The notes below the pieces were generated by a model. It was not told the DNA's origin. It worked only from the letters and a program-made list of their open reading frames with translations, and did not search any database. A program made the translations under genes and the position numbers. Positions 21,605 through 32,600 of a DNA stretch of 64,000 bases are shown here, one piece after another; position 1 is the first letter of the stretch, and each line of letters begins with the position of its first letter. Origin of the DNA: Sanderia malayensis (lineage: Eukaryota; Cnidaria; Scyphozoa; Semaeostomeae; Pelagiidae); contig RQOL01000729.1 of the NCBI GenBank assembly GCA_013076295.1, forward strand, positions 3,596,001 through 3,660,000, in the 5' to 3' direction.

Positions 21605-22360
21605 TGGTTTTGTATGTTTACCTTTGCAGACCTTGGAAAAATGATTTTCTTGCCCACAGGTATTACATTTTTTCCCGTTGGCTGGGCACTGGCCTCTGTG
21701 CGGAAGGTTTCTCCCACAGTTCCAACATGATTATTTGCAGCGTGTTTGTGCGGCTGGAACACTGGTTTCACGTGCCTTTGTTACTTTGTTAGCCTCAGCG
21801 TGAAGGGATTCCTGAGTTTCAATATCTTTTGACTGATATTTGCTTATTTCATCACGTCGACCGTCCAACAACACAGAAGTCAAATCATATTTTGGGTCTC
21901 GAAGGGCACGTTTTCTGATATTGGAAGATTTTCCTCCTATTATGATCTGTTGTTCGATTTCAGAGTCTGGTTTTTTGAATTCGCAATTTTTCGATAGTGT
22001 TCGCAGTCATGTATGAAACTGATCGAGTGTTTCATTCGATTCTTGTGAGGCCTGACGAAAACAATAAACTTCCTGTCGTTGATTTCTTTGTGGTTTGAAA
22101 AAGGCTGTCAGCTTTTCCTTGGCTGTTTTATAATCATCATCTTTTCCAGTTTCGCCCAATTGATTGAAAATTTCCCTTAGTCTGGCTCCTGCTTGGTAAG
22201 GTAACAACGCTCTCTGCCGTTTTTTGTCTGTGATACCACTGATGGTCAGGAACATCTCCAATTCGGCGAGCCACGTCTTCCAACTCGAAGCAAGACTTGC
22301 TCCGATGTCTGCATCTGGACAGAATTCAGGCATAGGCTGGATCTGCAAAGACTGAGCCAT
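21605..22360 (-). pseudogene. Gypsy 1 gag (frameshifted)
   Basis: The N-terminal frame at 22007-22360 starts MAQSLQIQPMPEF and has the capsid-type SSWKTWLAELEMFL and LLPYQAGARLREIF helices. The C-terminal part, with a zinc knuckle near 21620-21740, is in different frames. Gag would form the virus-like particle and bind the element RNA. Confidence 0.75.
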
Positions 22361-22384
22361 TGTCCTATTTGTTTGTCCTATTTT

Positions 22385-22403
22385 CCACTTTTACTCGTCA
22401 CCA
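22385..22403 (-). promoter_or_regulatory. Gypsy 1 putative primer-binding site
   Basis: Immediately inside the 5' LTR the minus strand begins TGGTGACGAGTAAAAGTGG. A tRNA-primed site must start with TGG, the complement of the tRNA CCA end. I cannot name the tRNA. Confidence 0.5.
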
Positions 22404-22500
22404 TCTATAATATCCTGCTTTGTATGAAGAGTTGACTCCAGAAGAGACACACGTGTTCGAACATAACATAATACAACTAAACTCTATAATATATATATAT
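22404..22500 (-). repeat. Gypsy 1 5' LTR (about 100 bp)
   Basis: Pairs with 16594-16692. It diverges from the 3' LTR after the AT dinucleotide run. The sequence beyond 22500 belongs to another element. Confidence 0.6.
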
Positions 22501-22583
22501 CACAACATATCATTAACTTATATAACAACATTTGAACTTTTACAATTAATTAAACATTGGGATTTATGATGTTCTTATAACGT

Positions 22584-23806
22584 TCAAGGGAATGCTGTTT
22601 CGCATACTCTCAAAACCATCTTACTAAGAATTTGTAATAAGTATCTTGATCTTTCTGAAGATTCTCTCAACCTATCATTGTATAATCTTTCAAGGTGATG
22701 ATTGTGATCGGAATGTTGTTTATGTTCATCCAATTCTTCAAGCATTGCTTTTTTGAATGATTCCTTCCCCTCAGCTAACATGTTTGTATTTACATAATCA
22801 ATGTGAAATGTTATGAACTTGAATGCATTTGTTGCCATACAGTTTGCATTATGTTCAATATGAAGATCAATAATAGATTTGAAACACTTCAAATCTTACA
22901 ATATTCCTTTGCTTTTCTTGAAATGTAATTCAGGAGGATTACTGAATATGCTTCTTGAATCTTATCATTTGACAGTTGTTCAATTGATAACTTCATGTTG
23001 GAAGGTCTTTTTCTTTTAGATGATTTCACTACTGATTCATCATCACCCTTCCTTTTGGTGGATTTAACTGCTAACTCATCACTGGGTAGATCATCATAAT
23101 CATCCTTCCTTTTAGGTGTGTCTTCAACATCATAAAGTGGCAAATTGGGCAGTGCCCTTGTCATTTCTTCATTGGGATTAACTCCAATCTCAGTTGATTT
23201 CTCACCTTTCCACGTTCTCACACTCAGACAAAATTGTTGTTGTTTGTTTCCATTTTTTTGAATGTAAATTTCCATCTTAACCATGCCATCACCAACAAAA
23301 TGTGGACGACCTTCTAACACTTCTGTGTATAGTGATAGAAACTTTGTTGTTACTCTAGCATATTGCTCAGATAAAACATTCACCTTCATTGATTCTAGTA
23401 GACTCTTGGAATCCTTTCCTTCAAATTCAACCTGCATCTGTTGTATTCCTGGCCGGAATTGCGAGGGATGAATCTGCTGTAGCTGCTGCTGGCATTCAGG
23501 TGGGAACTGGAATGGATGCATCTGTTGGATTGGTTGCTGTAGCAGAGGTGCCATCACCATTTACAATCCTTCACCCCCTACTGGGTAGGGTACGAGCCAA
23601 AACTGAGCGCCTTGTTGTGCTTGCAATGTTGGGATTGCTTGTTGCTGAGCCTGTTGCTCTTGTAACTGTAATTGCAGCATCTCGTCGAGTGAAACAGCGA
23701 CTGGTTGTTCTGTTGGACATGTTGCAACGGTTTCAGCCTGTCGTTGTGGGCAAGTCCTTTTGTAGGCTTTCTGTCGTTCCCTTGCTGGTCTAGATGTTCG
23801 GGGCAT
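22584..23806 (-). pseudogene. Q-rich protein of unknown function, probably of the virus-like element
   Basis: The chosen start is ATG at 23806, giving MPRTSRPARERQKAYKR. The chain is very Gln-rich, crosses an in-frame TAA at 23561-23563, and continues with QQPIQQMHPFQFPPECQQQL, a folded-looking middle (MVKMEIYIQKNGNK, FCLSVRTWKGE) and a Lys/Arg/Asp tail with two KSTKRK-type nuclear-localisation-like motifs. A frameshift near 22890 leads into a further 100 residues of charged helix (22584-22892). The WKGE strand faintly recalls a PC4-type DNA-binding fold, but I do not claim it. Strand and position suggest membership of the virus-like element. Confidence 0.45.
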
Positions 23807-23968
23807 TTGTGACGGTGTTAAAAAAAGAAACAATGTATGAAAAACAGAAAGAGATATAAAGGTTAAATATATATACAATGAATAAGAAGGGAATGATTTT
23901 GTCTCAGTATATACAGAGGTGACAGAAGGTTTATCTGTAAAAGATAGAAGACACGTAATAAATATCAC

Positions 23969-24089
23969 GTAGAACTATCAGCTGAAAGGAGATCAAAACA
24001 TCAAAAAGAGAGCATGAACTTCGGAAGAACGAAGGAAATCACCTACAAAGCACGTACCTGTGTGAAGTTAATATCAGGGTGAAATAATA
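23969..24089. other. Short AT-rich intergenic stretch
   Basis: No frame or motif is visible between the Q-rich gene and the repeat flanking the hAT element. Confidence 0.4.
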
Positions 24090-24157
24090 ATTCTTTGGAG
24101 TCTCGATGTCTGCAATAACTTGGAATGAAAAGTGGAATGAAAAGAGCAATTCTCGCG
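24090..24157. repeat. Direct repeat flanking the hAT element, left copy
   Basis: AATTCTTTGGAGTCTCGATG through GAGCAATTCTCGCGG resembles 28285-28348. The pair brackets the hAT transposon. It is far too long for an 8-bp target duplication, so it is a pre-existing or recombination-derived repeat. Confidence 0.55.
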
Positions 24158-24674
24158 GCCATGGCCCCCCCTGATTTCACAAAGCGTCTAATTTTCGGAA
24201 ATTTTATGGTTCCGTCGGAAAATTTCGCTTTCGGTAAATACAGAACGGGAAAAACAACTTTCTTATGAAAGAACGGTTATTTGAGGTCAGGTGATGTAAA
24301 AATTTTAACTAAAATAAATATTCGGATACAAACCTTCAAAAACAATGAAACAAGATTCAAGTATGACGTTAATCGAATTCCAAATGGAATTCCAGCATAA
24401 TTCGCACGTTGAAATGACATCCGATGAATCCATTACAAAGCAAATTTATTTCCTGAACTTTCTATCAAATAGGTTTAACAAGTCTCACTCTCACACATTC
24501 CATGAAAACATTTGTCAAAAGTTTACATAGAATTCTCATAGGTCTAGCTCAGCTCCGTCGTTCTTTCTTGTTCCTTTGACATCGACAACGACCTTCGTTC
24601 ACCACCGTAGCTTTTGCTAAAGTTTGCTAAGCTTTGCTAAGCCGAAAAGCAAGTAATCTCTAAGATCATACATA

Positions 24675-27600
24675 ATGCCACCAAAACCAAAACGCCGGAG
24701 ACTGGAGTGCATATTGTGTCAGAAAACCTATGACAGTGACTACCGAAGATCTCATAACGAGAAACATCATCCAGAACGAGTAACAAAGCATCAGCATATA
24801 CCATTCAAAGACGTTGGTGCACCGAACAATCCATTCCACCAGGTATGTTAGGTTCTCGACCGAGATTAGCCTATCATTATGTTGTGAATATCAATCAGCG
24901 TAGCTATTATTGTTAACATATGACCATACAGCAATTTATACTCTTTCTTCGAGTGCAACTCTAGCCTAGCTTCTTGTGCTGCTTAGTGATTCCTATAGGT
25001 AATTTAATTTTTTCTGCTCCTGTTTATATCAAATAAAAATACTGTAGTCTCAAAAACAGGGGCTGTTTCATCATTTTAGCACCGAATTTTCAAAACAGTG
25101 TAGCTTTCTCTCTCCGAACAAACATATTTCTAAAGAATTTTAATTCACCCTGTCTCTTACTTTTTTGCTCTACAGTAGCAGGGTCTAGTGCATCGATATA
25201 AGATTACTTGAGTTGGATATTTCCTTATAGATGGGACAGGAATTAAAATTTACAGCATTTCTAGACTGCCAATTAATCAGAATAGAAACTAACTTCTTCG
25301 GGTAGTCAGGGCTATTTTCACCATACAAATGAGACTTAAGTAAGACTTTTTACCTTTCCTACAGGCGGCACGTGCTTTATCTACTCCGAAAGTCAGAGAT
25401 GATAATCAGCGTGAAAAGATTTGCGATAAAGTTCAATCAGGTGTATGTCTTTCCTCCTTCAAATCTTTGAAAGATCTACCCTCGCCCTCCTCCGATGTGA
25501 TATCAACAGACAGCACAGAACCTCTTGAATTCATGTTATCAACTCAAAATCAAAGTCAAGAGGCAAGAAAACTTACAGATCTAAGCATCGAGCAACCTAT
25601 TCCCGCAAATGAAGAAAGTGTAAGCGCTGAAACGAGTCCACTACTGGAGAAAAATGCTGCAGATGAGAATGAAGGTGGAGCTGAATTGAGTTCTGAAAAA
25701 AAGGGGAATGCTTTAATGACCGACCTAGGACTGTTCGATTTAGACAACATGGACGACACACTTCAGAAAAGATTGATCATTAACGGGTGCAAATCAGCCG
25801 AAATCAGCAGACATGCCAAAGAAAAACATTCCCAAAGTCCAAGCACGGTTCCCATTTTCGGTCTTTCAGCGATAACTGGTACAATGCGAAAATTGGCAAA
25901 GAAACAGTACACCGAAATTGGATTTCCTATTCTCCCAGTAAAGATAGTGTGTTCTGCCATTCTTCACTTCACTTTTTCGGTAAAGGAAATAAAGAGAAGG
26001 TTTTTACTCAAACTGGTTTTTTGAATTGGAAAGATGCCCATGAAAAGTTCGGCAAACATGAAAAATGTCAATGCCACATCGGTGCCACAGTTGACTTCAT
26101 AAACTTTTGCGCAAATACATGTATTAGTCAGCAATTATCAAATCAAGCTAAAAGAATAGAATCTGAGCGGCAGAAGAAGGCTGCAAGAAACAGAGCAGTG
26201 TTGAAACGCCTGATCTATATCATTATTCATCTAGCAAAACAAGGTTCACCTCTCCGAGGCCATCGTGAGGATATCACTGAAGATGTACGGAACAAAGGGA
26301 ATTTTCTCGCTCTAGCAGAGTTAATATGAAAATATGACGAGACTCTGGCTGTTCACATAGCAAGTGTACGGGCTGAAACACGAAAAAGGAAAGCCAACAC
26401 TACAAACAAATCAAAAGAGAAAGTTCACGTGAAAAGCGGCAGAGGTAGTGCTGTTTCATTCCTCAGTGCCGAGTCTCAGAACAAGCTCATAGGAATCATA
26501 GGGTCCCATATTCAACAAACCATTGTTAATGAAATAAAAAGCGCTGGAAACTACAGTATCGCAATGGATTGCACAACCGATAGTAGTCACGATGATCAGC
26601 TTTCTGTCATAATTCGATATGTGAATGAAAAATGCAACATTGTTGAACGGTTGCTCTGTATTGAACGAGTAAAAGAATCTTCAGCAAAAGGATTAGTTAC
26701 GATTGGTGCATCGGTCATGAGGGGAAAATACAATGGTGTGAAGGCCAGAATCCAAAAAGAGAGTCCTCAATGTTTGTTCATCTGGACATTTGACCATGTG
26801 TTAAACCTTGTGATCATGGAAGCCTGCTAAAGTTTTATTTGGTACACTGGAGAAGGTATATGCATTTTTTTCAACATCAAGGAAGCGCGCTGATATTCTA
26901 CAAGATATGCAAGGAGAGGCTGGCCTGGAAAAGCTACACAGACCACAGAGGGTTTCAACAACTCGGTGGTGGTCGCATCAGAAAGCCCTAGACACTGTCT
27001 ATTTCGCCCAATCTGGCAAGCTGTATGATTGCTTTAGGGATACATTTGAGCACTGTTTAACACCTGAACATAGCAAAGAAACAGTTACTGATGCAGAAGC
27101 CCTGCTGCAAAAGATACCTTGCTTTGAAATGGTCATAACAGCTGATGTATTTCGCAAGATATTCGCCATTACTGATCCAGCATCATTATATCTGCAATCT
27201 GAAAAGATCGACATTCTGACAGCAATAAGGCTAGTTGAGACAGCGCAAGCACAGCTTGTCAAACTTCGAAGCGAGTTTGAAAATGTTTTGAAAGAAGCAA
27301 AAGAATTTTGCGCAGCTCATGATTTAGAAGAGCGCGATTTTGCGGAGAGAAGGCATAGAAATAAAAAGAGAATGCCGGGTGAAGATTGCAGCAATGAGGT
27401 GGAGGAAAACGCCCAGAGTCGATACAGAAGAGAAACGTTTATATTTGCCATCGACACAGCAGTATCATCAATTAGAAGGCGCTTCACGACACATAAGGAA
27501 ATTCTTGCCGATTTCGCATTACTGGACCCAGAGAAATTTGCAGACATCAGCGGTACAGGGGATTTGCCTTCCGATTCGTTCACAGATGTTGCAAAGAACT

Positions 27601-28031
27601 ATACCTTGGATGAATTGAAGTTAAGAGCAGAATACAAATCTTTTACAGAAAGCTATAAGAAGACCAAAGAAACAGCAAGTGGGATGCCAAGGGAAAATTC
27701 GACATGCTCAGAAAATGCAGACATCAAGAGAGAAAGTTTCATTACTGTGCTGCATTTTATTGTGAAATATAGCCTGCAAACAGCATATCCGAATCTCTAC
27801 GGCCTCTACAGAATCCTTGTAGCCTTGCCCATTGGTTCAACGAAATGCGAGCGTGAATTCTCCAAGCTCAAAATAGTTAAAGAGAGGTTGCGGTCATCCA
27901 TGGCTCAGCCTCGTCTATGTGCATTGATGCTCATGAGCGTTGAGCGTGAACTTTTGAACACTGTTAATCACGCCACAGTTATTGACGCATTTGCAACATC
28001 GCCTCTCTTGAGAAAGATGCTAATACTATAA
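24675..28031 (+). pseudogene. hAT transposase (intron-containing, broken)
   Basis: Exon 1 (24675-24842, start ATG) encodes MPPKPKRRRLECILCQKTYD with a C2H2-like finger and ends CAG|GTATGT. The intron runs to CCTACAG at 25364. Exon 2 opens in frame (ARALSTPKVRDDNQ) into an acidic linker. The TTF-type finger (WYNAKIGKETVHRNWISY to GKHEKCQCH) appears in a second frame (25787-26329), then DUF4371-type sequence with a TGA at 26327-26329 and TAA at 26828-26830. The last frame (26907-28031) has TTRWWSHQKAL and the hAT dimerisation end LPIGSTKCEREFSKLKIVK. It would cut and paste the element. Confidence 0.85.
24843..25364 (+). other. Intron of the hAT transposase gene
   Basis: The donor AG|GTATGT and acceptor TTTCCTACAG| flank 522 bases. 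Joining keeps the frame into the downstream acidic linker that is open to 26024. No internal gene is visible. Confidence 0.75.
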
Positions 28032-28284
28032 ACACATAATATGAAAGCTTTATTCGCAAGACAGACATTCCAAGGCTTATGTAAACATATGTTATGTTCT
28101 GTTATTTTATGTTCTGAATTTTGCATATAATTTATAAAACAAAAGATCCCAAATAGTCATATAGCAAAAATATCCAACATTTTAACGACCATAGAAATAG
28201 CGTTATTAAGTTTTTTAATTTCTCGGAAATTCTTAGATCTTGCCCCCCCTATTATAAAGGTCCCACAACGCCCCTGTAGTTATG

Positions 28285-28348
28285 TAAAACAATTCTTCTG
28301 GGTCAATGTCCGGAGTAACATGGAATGCGAAGAGGAATTCTCGCGGTA
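28285..28348. repeat. Direct repeat flanking the hAT element, right copy
   Basis: Partner of 24090-24157, sharing AATTCTT, then TGGAATG..GAAGAG and AATTCTCGCGG. Confidence 0.55.
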
Positions 28349-28449
28349 ACAATTCTCAAATGTATCGAAGAACAAAATGAATAATTATTGCAAGGTCCTT
28401 CAAGTCAAAATTCACACAATTGCAAAACAGAGCACATTTCAGAAGGAAG

Positions 28450-28545
28450 GATGTAACTTCATCGTCAATCAAAGGCCAGAGTAACAAAAGACACGATCGG
28501 ATTAGTGTCAAACGCAACCGGGATTCATTGTTCCGAAAACGGTAA
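28450..28545. repeat. Fragment related to Helitron family 2
   Basis: The TCAATCAAAGGCCAGAGTAAC to GGATTCATTGTTCCGAA stretch matches 18150-18220 in Helitron E at roughly 75 percent by eye. No ends are present. Confidence 0.45.
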
Positions 28546-28569
28546 ACAAATAAGTGTTAGGCCCACTCG

Positions 28570-28827
28570 AACCAATTTCTGGAACCTTCTTTCGAATAAT
28601 TACATCATCATCATTGGAAGGTGGTGGTTTCTTATACTGTTTAAGTGCTTGAGGTAAATTCTTCTACAATTTCTGTTTGAACTTAAATCATATCACTTAA
28701 AAATTTCTCCTGATTCCAGTCTATTAATTCTCCAGTTAAATAATAATACAGCAACTTCGCCAACCTTCCATTTCCATCAGGAAAAGGATGAATCGATAAT
28801 AACAATGCTATGTATTCTATTGGATTA
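28570..28827 (-). pseudogene. Fic-domain protein, catalytic C-terminal part
   Basis: The minus strand encodes IALLLSIHPFPDGNGRLAKLL, containing the Fic catalytic motif HPFxDGNGR (His catalytic; DGNGR binds nucleotide phosphates). It is followed by YYYLTGELIDWNQEKF and, in another frame, a Pro/Asp tail (YKKPPPSNDDDVIIRKK). Fic enzymes transfer AMP or related groups to Tyr/Ser/Thr. The BEL/Pao element begins at 28828, and the probable N-terminal half lies at 35759-36049. A frameshift or stop occurs after LSDMI. Confidence 0.7.
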
Positions 28828-29264
28828 TAGTAATGCTGCCTCTCAACTGAATTTTCATTATTTTAGAACTGCTGCCTCTCAACTGAACTTTCATTATTTT
28901 AGAACACAGGACTTTAGGCCATGTAGTTGTTGTTTGTGCGCCCTGTACGGATGTGTACACGGGGTCGTGCTTTTGTTTCCTTTGTATTGTTGGGTGATTA
29001 TAATAGCTTGTATTGTAGCTATTCTGGAATCATAAGAATTCCTTTGTTGTTAAGCATACAGGCAAGCCTCGTGTTAGATACCTTAGGGACTAGATTGTAG
29101 GTACGGGTGTAGTTTAGTTGTAATTCATTAGGAGCCTGAGAGGCTCAAGGCAGGCCAATGTGATTTGCTGTGGCAGTAGGATACAGTGGTTAATCGAATC
29201 TACGGGTATCGCATTAAAAACTCCGTGTATTCTCTGCGTCGTGCCTCAAAGCAATCACATGAAA
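28828..29264 (+). repeat. BEL 1 5' LTR
   Basis: Matches 34995-35388 from the TTTCATTATTTTAGAACA box to CAAAGCAATCACATGAAA. Its first part contains a 36-bp tandem duplication (TGCTGCCTCTCAACTGAA) not seen in the 3' LTR, and it starts TAGTAATG where the other copies have TGTTAATG. Confidence 0.85.
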
Positions 29265-29338
29265 ATTAACAACTGACCTTGGTGTGGATCTATTGAAGAA
29301 GATTCGAGATCGTGTTCTGCCAGACTGTTGTGAACAAG

Positions 29339-31063
29339 ATGACATCCAGAGATAGAAAAGCCACTGAGAAAGGCTGTGAATATCAATTGGAGCTGAAGTG
29401 CAAAGCCGTTGGGGAAGCATGGAAGAGTCTGAAATCTGTGTCGGAAGATCTGAGATCGTTCATGGCCGAGAAGCGTTCTGTGAAAGAAGCGAAAGTTCTA
29501 TATGCCCAATGGATGGAATTGTAGGTATCGTTCATGCAGGCTGACGATGCGTATTCTTCTCTTTTGAGTGAAGATGGCAGGAGACAGTACCGTGACACCT
29601 GGTTTCACGATAAGGATATTTGGATATCGAATATCAAGTCAAGGGCTGAAGAGTGATTTCTGAGAAACGTGGATGAGCAAAGTGGATCTTCGCAACGATC
29701 TAGATCGTCAAGTAGGAAGTCATCAGCCAGACTTGCAGCAGAAGCCAGGAGGATGGAAGAATTGAAGAAAATGGAAATGTTTCTGGAGGAGAAACAAGAA
29801 CTCGAGCGAAAGGCTAAGTTGATGGAAATTAAGTTGCAACAAGAGAAGGAAAGAAGTCGCATTAGAGAAGAGATTGCGAGATCTCAGTCGAGAAGTCAAA
29901 TGATTCTGGAAATGGAGCATGAGGATGCTGATAGTCAAGACTTGGGTGAAGACGTTGTGTATAATGGCATGTTAGACAAACAAGGAAGAGATAGCGAGGA
30001 TGAAGGTCTCCACGACATCGATGGTGAGAGCTTAGGAGGAAAAAGGTCAACTTTGCGAAGCCTTGATAAGGTTCTTCTGGAGCTTCAAAAGCCACAGTTG
30101 GAAGCAAAGAAGTTTGATGGAGATTGTTTGTCTTATACCAAGTTCATGCGGCAGTTCAAGTCCAGAATAGAGAACATTTGCACCAATGACGAAAAGATGG
30201 CTTATCTAGAGCAGTATACAACAGGAGAAGCTCATCGCGTTGTTGCAGGGTACTCGTTTTTGCCTTCTGATGTTGGATTCAAAGCAGCCATCAAAGAGTT
30301 GTCAAGACGTTACGGAGATGCCGAGGTGATGGCTAACAGTTATGTCCAGCAAGCGTTGCAATGGCCCATGATCAGAGCTGACGACCCGAAGTCTCTTGAT
30401 GCGTTTTCAATGTTTTTGAATAAATGCGAAGCTGCAACTCGATGTATTGGAACCATGAACATACTGGAGCATACAGAAAACCTTCGTCAGATGTTGAAGA
30501 AACTTCCAGTTTACATGCATGATCGATGGCGAACAGTTGTACAGAAGTTGAATGAAAACGGAAAGATGGCAAAGTTCTCGAATTTAGTGGAATTTGTCGA
30601 GTCAGAGGCCAAGAAGTTGAATGACCCAGTCTGGGGCAGAAACGCTCTCTCGTGTTCGCAGAGAAGAGAACAGAAGAAACCAAAGGTTATGACAGCGGCG
30701 ACTAACGCTTCCGAAGGACTGAAATGTTGGGATTGTGACGAATCTCACCGCATCAGAGAATGTCCAAAGCTGAAGGAAAGCAACTTGACTGAAAGAAGAA
30801 GTCTTCTGAGAACAAAGAAACTTTGTTTTAACTGCTTGGGAAAGGGACATTTGTCTACAGGATGTCCTTCGAAGTACAGCTGTGCTGTTTGCAAGAAAAG
30901 ACACCACATTCTCTGCATGATTACAGTGCTGAAGAACGGTCCAAGAAGCAAGATGAGAATCCAGCAGATCCGGGACAGTCGGGAGTTTCTAACGCAGTTG
31001 CCAGTGGAAGATGTGCAATGTCTATCATCCCTGTCAAAGTGCTTGCAGGATCTAAAATGGTGA
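29339..31063 (+). pseudogene. BEL 1 gag
   Basis: The most plausible start is ATG at 29339 (MTSRDRKATEKGCEYQ). The frame has stops at 29522-29524 (TAG) and 29654-29656 (TGA) but stays in register. Next come a long Lys/Glu coiled coil (29730-29890), a DUF1759-type capsid core (QLEAKKFDGDCLSYTKFMRQF to KLPVYMHDRW) and zinc-binding Cys clusters CFNCLGKGHLSTGC and CAVCKKRHHILC. It would assemble the particle. It overlaps the pol frame at 30862. Confidence 0.85.
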
Positions 31064-32600
31064 TATGTAATGCATTTCTCGACCCTGGCTGCAATGTTTC
31101 ATTTATAACCGAGAGCCTTGCAGAGAAGCTGAAGGTTGCAGGGAAGAAAACGACAATCAGTCTCAAGACAATGGGAAATACTGTAAATCAGCAGACAACA
31201 ATGATCCATGGATTGCAGATATCAGCTCCTGAAGGTGAAGAGGTTCTAGTCGATCTACCTACGGTGTTCACCAAGCCGAACCTACCAGTAGAAGCGTGGA
31301 AGATACCTACTAATAAAGACCTGGCTGCATGGAGTCATCTGAAGACGATAAGCCTTCCTGACACAAGGATCAATGCAAGTATAGATGTACTGATCGGAAA
31401 CAACGTTCCTGCAGCGTTAGCTCCCACGGATGTCGTTACAGGTCCAGTTGGAAGTCCATTTGCTACGAAGACAGTGCTTGGATGGGTTGTCTGGGGAGTC
31501 TCAAAGAAACAGAAAATGCCAACCATCAGCAATTACGTATGCGCAGATGTCAGTTTGAAGAAACTATACAGAGCAAGTTTGGACTTTGACTTCCCAGAAA
31601 GAGCAGCAGATGACAAGAGGGAATGGTCGTGGGAAGACAAACGTTTCATGAAGGTGATGGATGAATCTTGCGTCTTGGTAGATGGCCACTATCGAGTTGA
31701 TCTTCCTATTCGTGATCCAGAATTGAAGTTACCATGCAATCTGCGAATGGCCGAAAACAGACTCGAAAGTTTGAAGAAAAAGATGTCCAAGAACGATCAG
31801 TTTCGTCATGACTACAAAGCTTTCCTGCAGGATATGGTTGACAAAGGGTATGCAGAAGAGGTACCAAATGCAGTGGAAGTCGGCGACGGGAGAGAATGGT
31901 ACATACCTCGTCATGGTATTTACCACCCTCAGAAACCTGGAAAGATCAGAGTGGTGTTCGACTGTGCTGCCAAATGTGATGGAATCTCCCTAAATGACGT
32001 TCTCTTACCCGGACCAAATTTACTGAACAGTCTGCAAGGAATCCTGTTGCGGTTCAGGAAGTTTCCAGTGGCGTTTTCCAGTGATGTAGAGTGCATGTTT
32101 TATCAAGTTAAAGTCCCAGGAAGACAAGGAGACTTTCTAAGATTCTTGTGGTGGCCAGATGGTGATGTCTTGCAGAAGCCAAAGGCATACAGAATGACTG
32201 TACACTTGTTTGGAGCAGCGTCTTCTCCATCCTGTGCAAATTATGGACTGAAGAAAACCGGCTTCGATAACAGAAGTGAGGCGAGTTTGGAAACTGTAAG
32301 GACCCTGAATGAAGATTTCTACATGGGTGATTGCCTGAAGTCCGTCCAAATGGTAGATGAAGCCATCACGATGGTCAAAGATTTGAAGTGCTTGTGTAAA
32401 GAAGGAGGATTCAACCTTACGAAGTGGTGCAGTAATCGGAGGGAAGTTTTGGCCGAGATTCCACCCGAAGATTTGTCAAAGGGACTAAGAAGTCTGGATT
32501 TAGATTCTTCCCAGCTACCACCAGAAAAGACACTCGGAATCCTGTGGAATCCTGAAGATGACCAGTTTCAGTTCCAGTGCAACTTCAAGGTGAGAACAGT
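30862..32600 (+). pseudogene. BEL 1 protease and reverse transcriptase (altered active sites)
   Basis: The DUF1758-type protease loop reads FLDPGCNVSFI where the family has DSG, so Ser is replaced by Pro. The Pao RT follows: RHGIYHPQKPGKIRVVFDC, FSSDVECMFYQVKV (first Asp) and FGAASSPSCANYGL. The motif C reads FYMGD (32317-32331) instead of FYVDD, so a catalytic Asp is lost. The reading frame shifts at about 32590-32600. Confidence 0.85.

Larger units (their letters stand above)
16592..22500 (-). mobile_element. Ty3/gypsy retrotransposon 1, degenerate, split by a Helitron
   Basis: On the minus strand the order is short LTR, primer site, gag, zinc knuckle, protease, RT, RNase H, integrase, pol C-terminus, LTR. 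A 1614-bp Helitron (17005-18618) sits inside pol. Homologous LTR segments lie at 16594-16692 and 22404-22500. Each domain is in a separate frame, so the element is dead. I found no clear target duplication. Confidence 0.85.
24158..28275 (+). mobile_element. hAT transposon with TTF-type zinc finger transposase, inactive
   Basis: The right terminus, read inward, is CAGGGGCGTTGTGGGACC followed by a G7 run, a typical hAT end (near 28275). The left side has a matching GCCCCCCCT/TTTCGGAAATTTT region near 24165-24205, but its outermost TIR bases are lost. The element holds one transposase gene with an intron, a stop and frameshifts. Confidence 0.65.

Noticed and set aside
23150..23290. PC4-type single-strand DNA-binding domain in the Q-rich protein
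   Set aside because: Only one strand-like segment resembles it; the rest of the fold could not be aligned.
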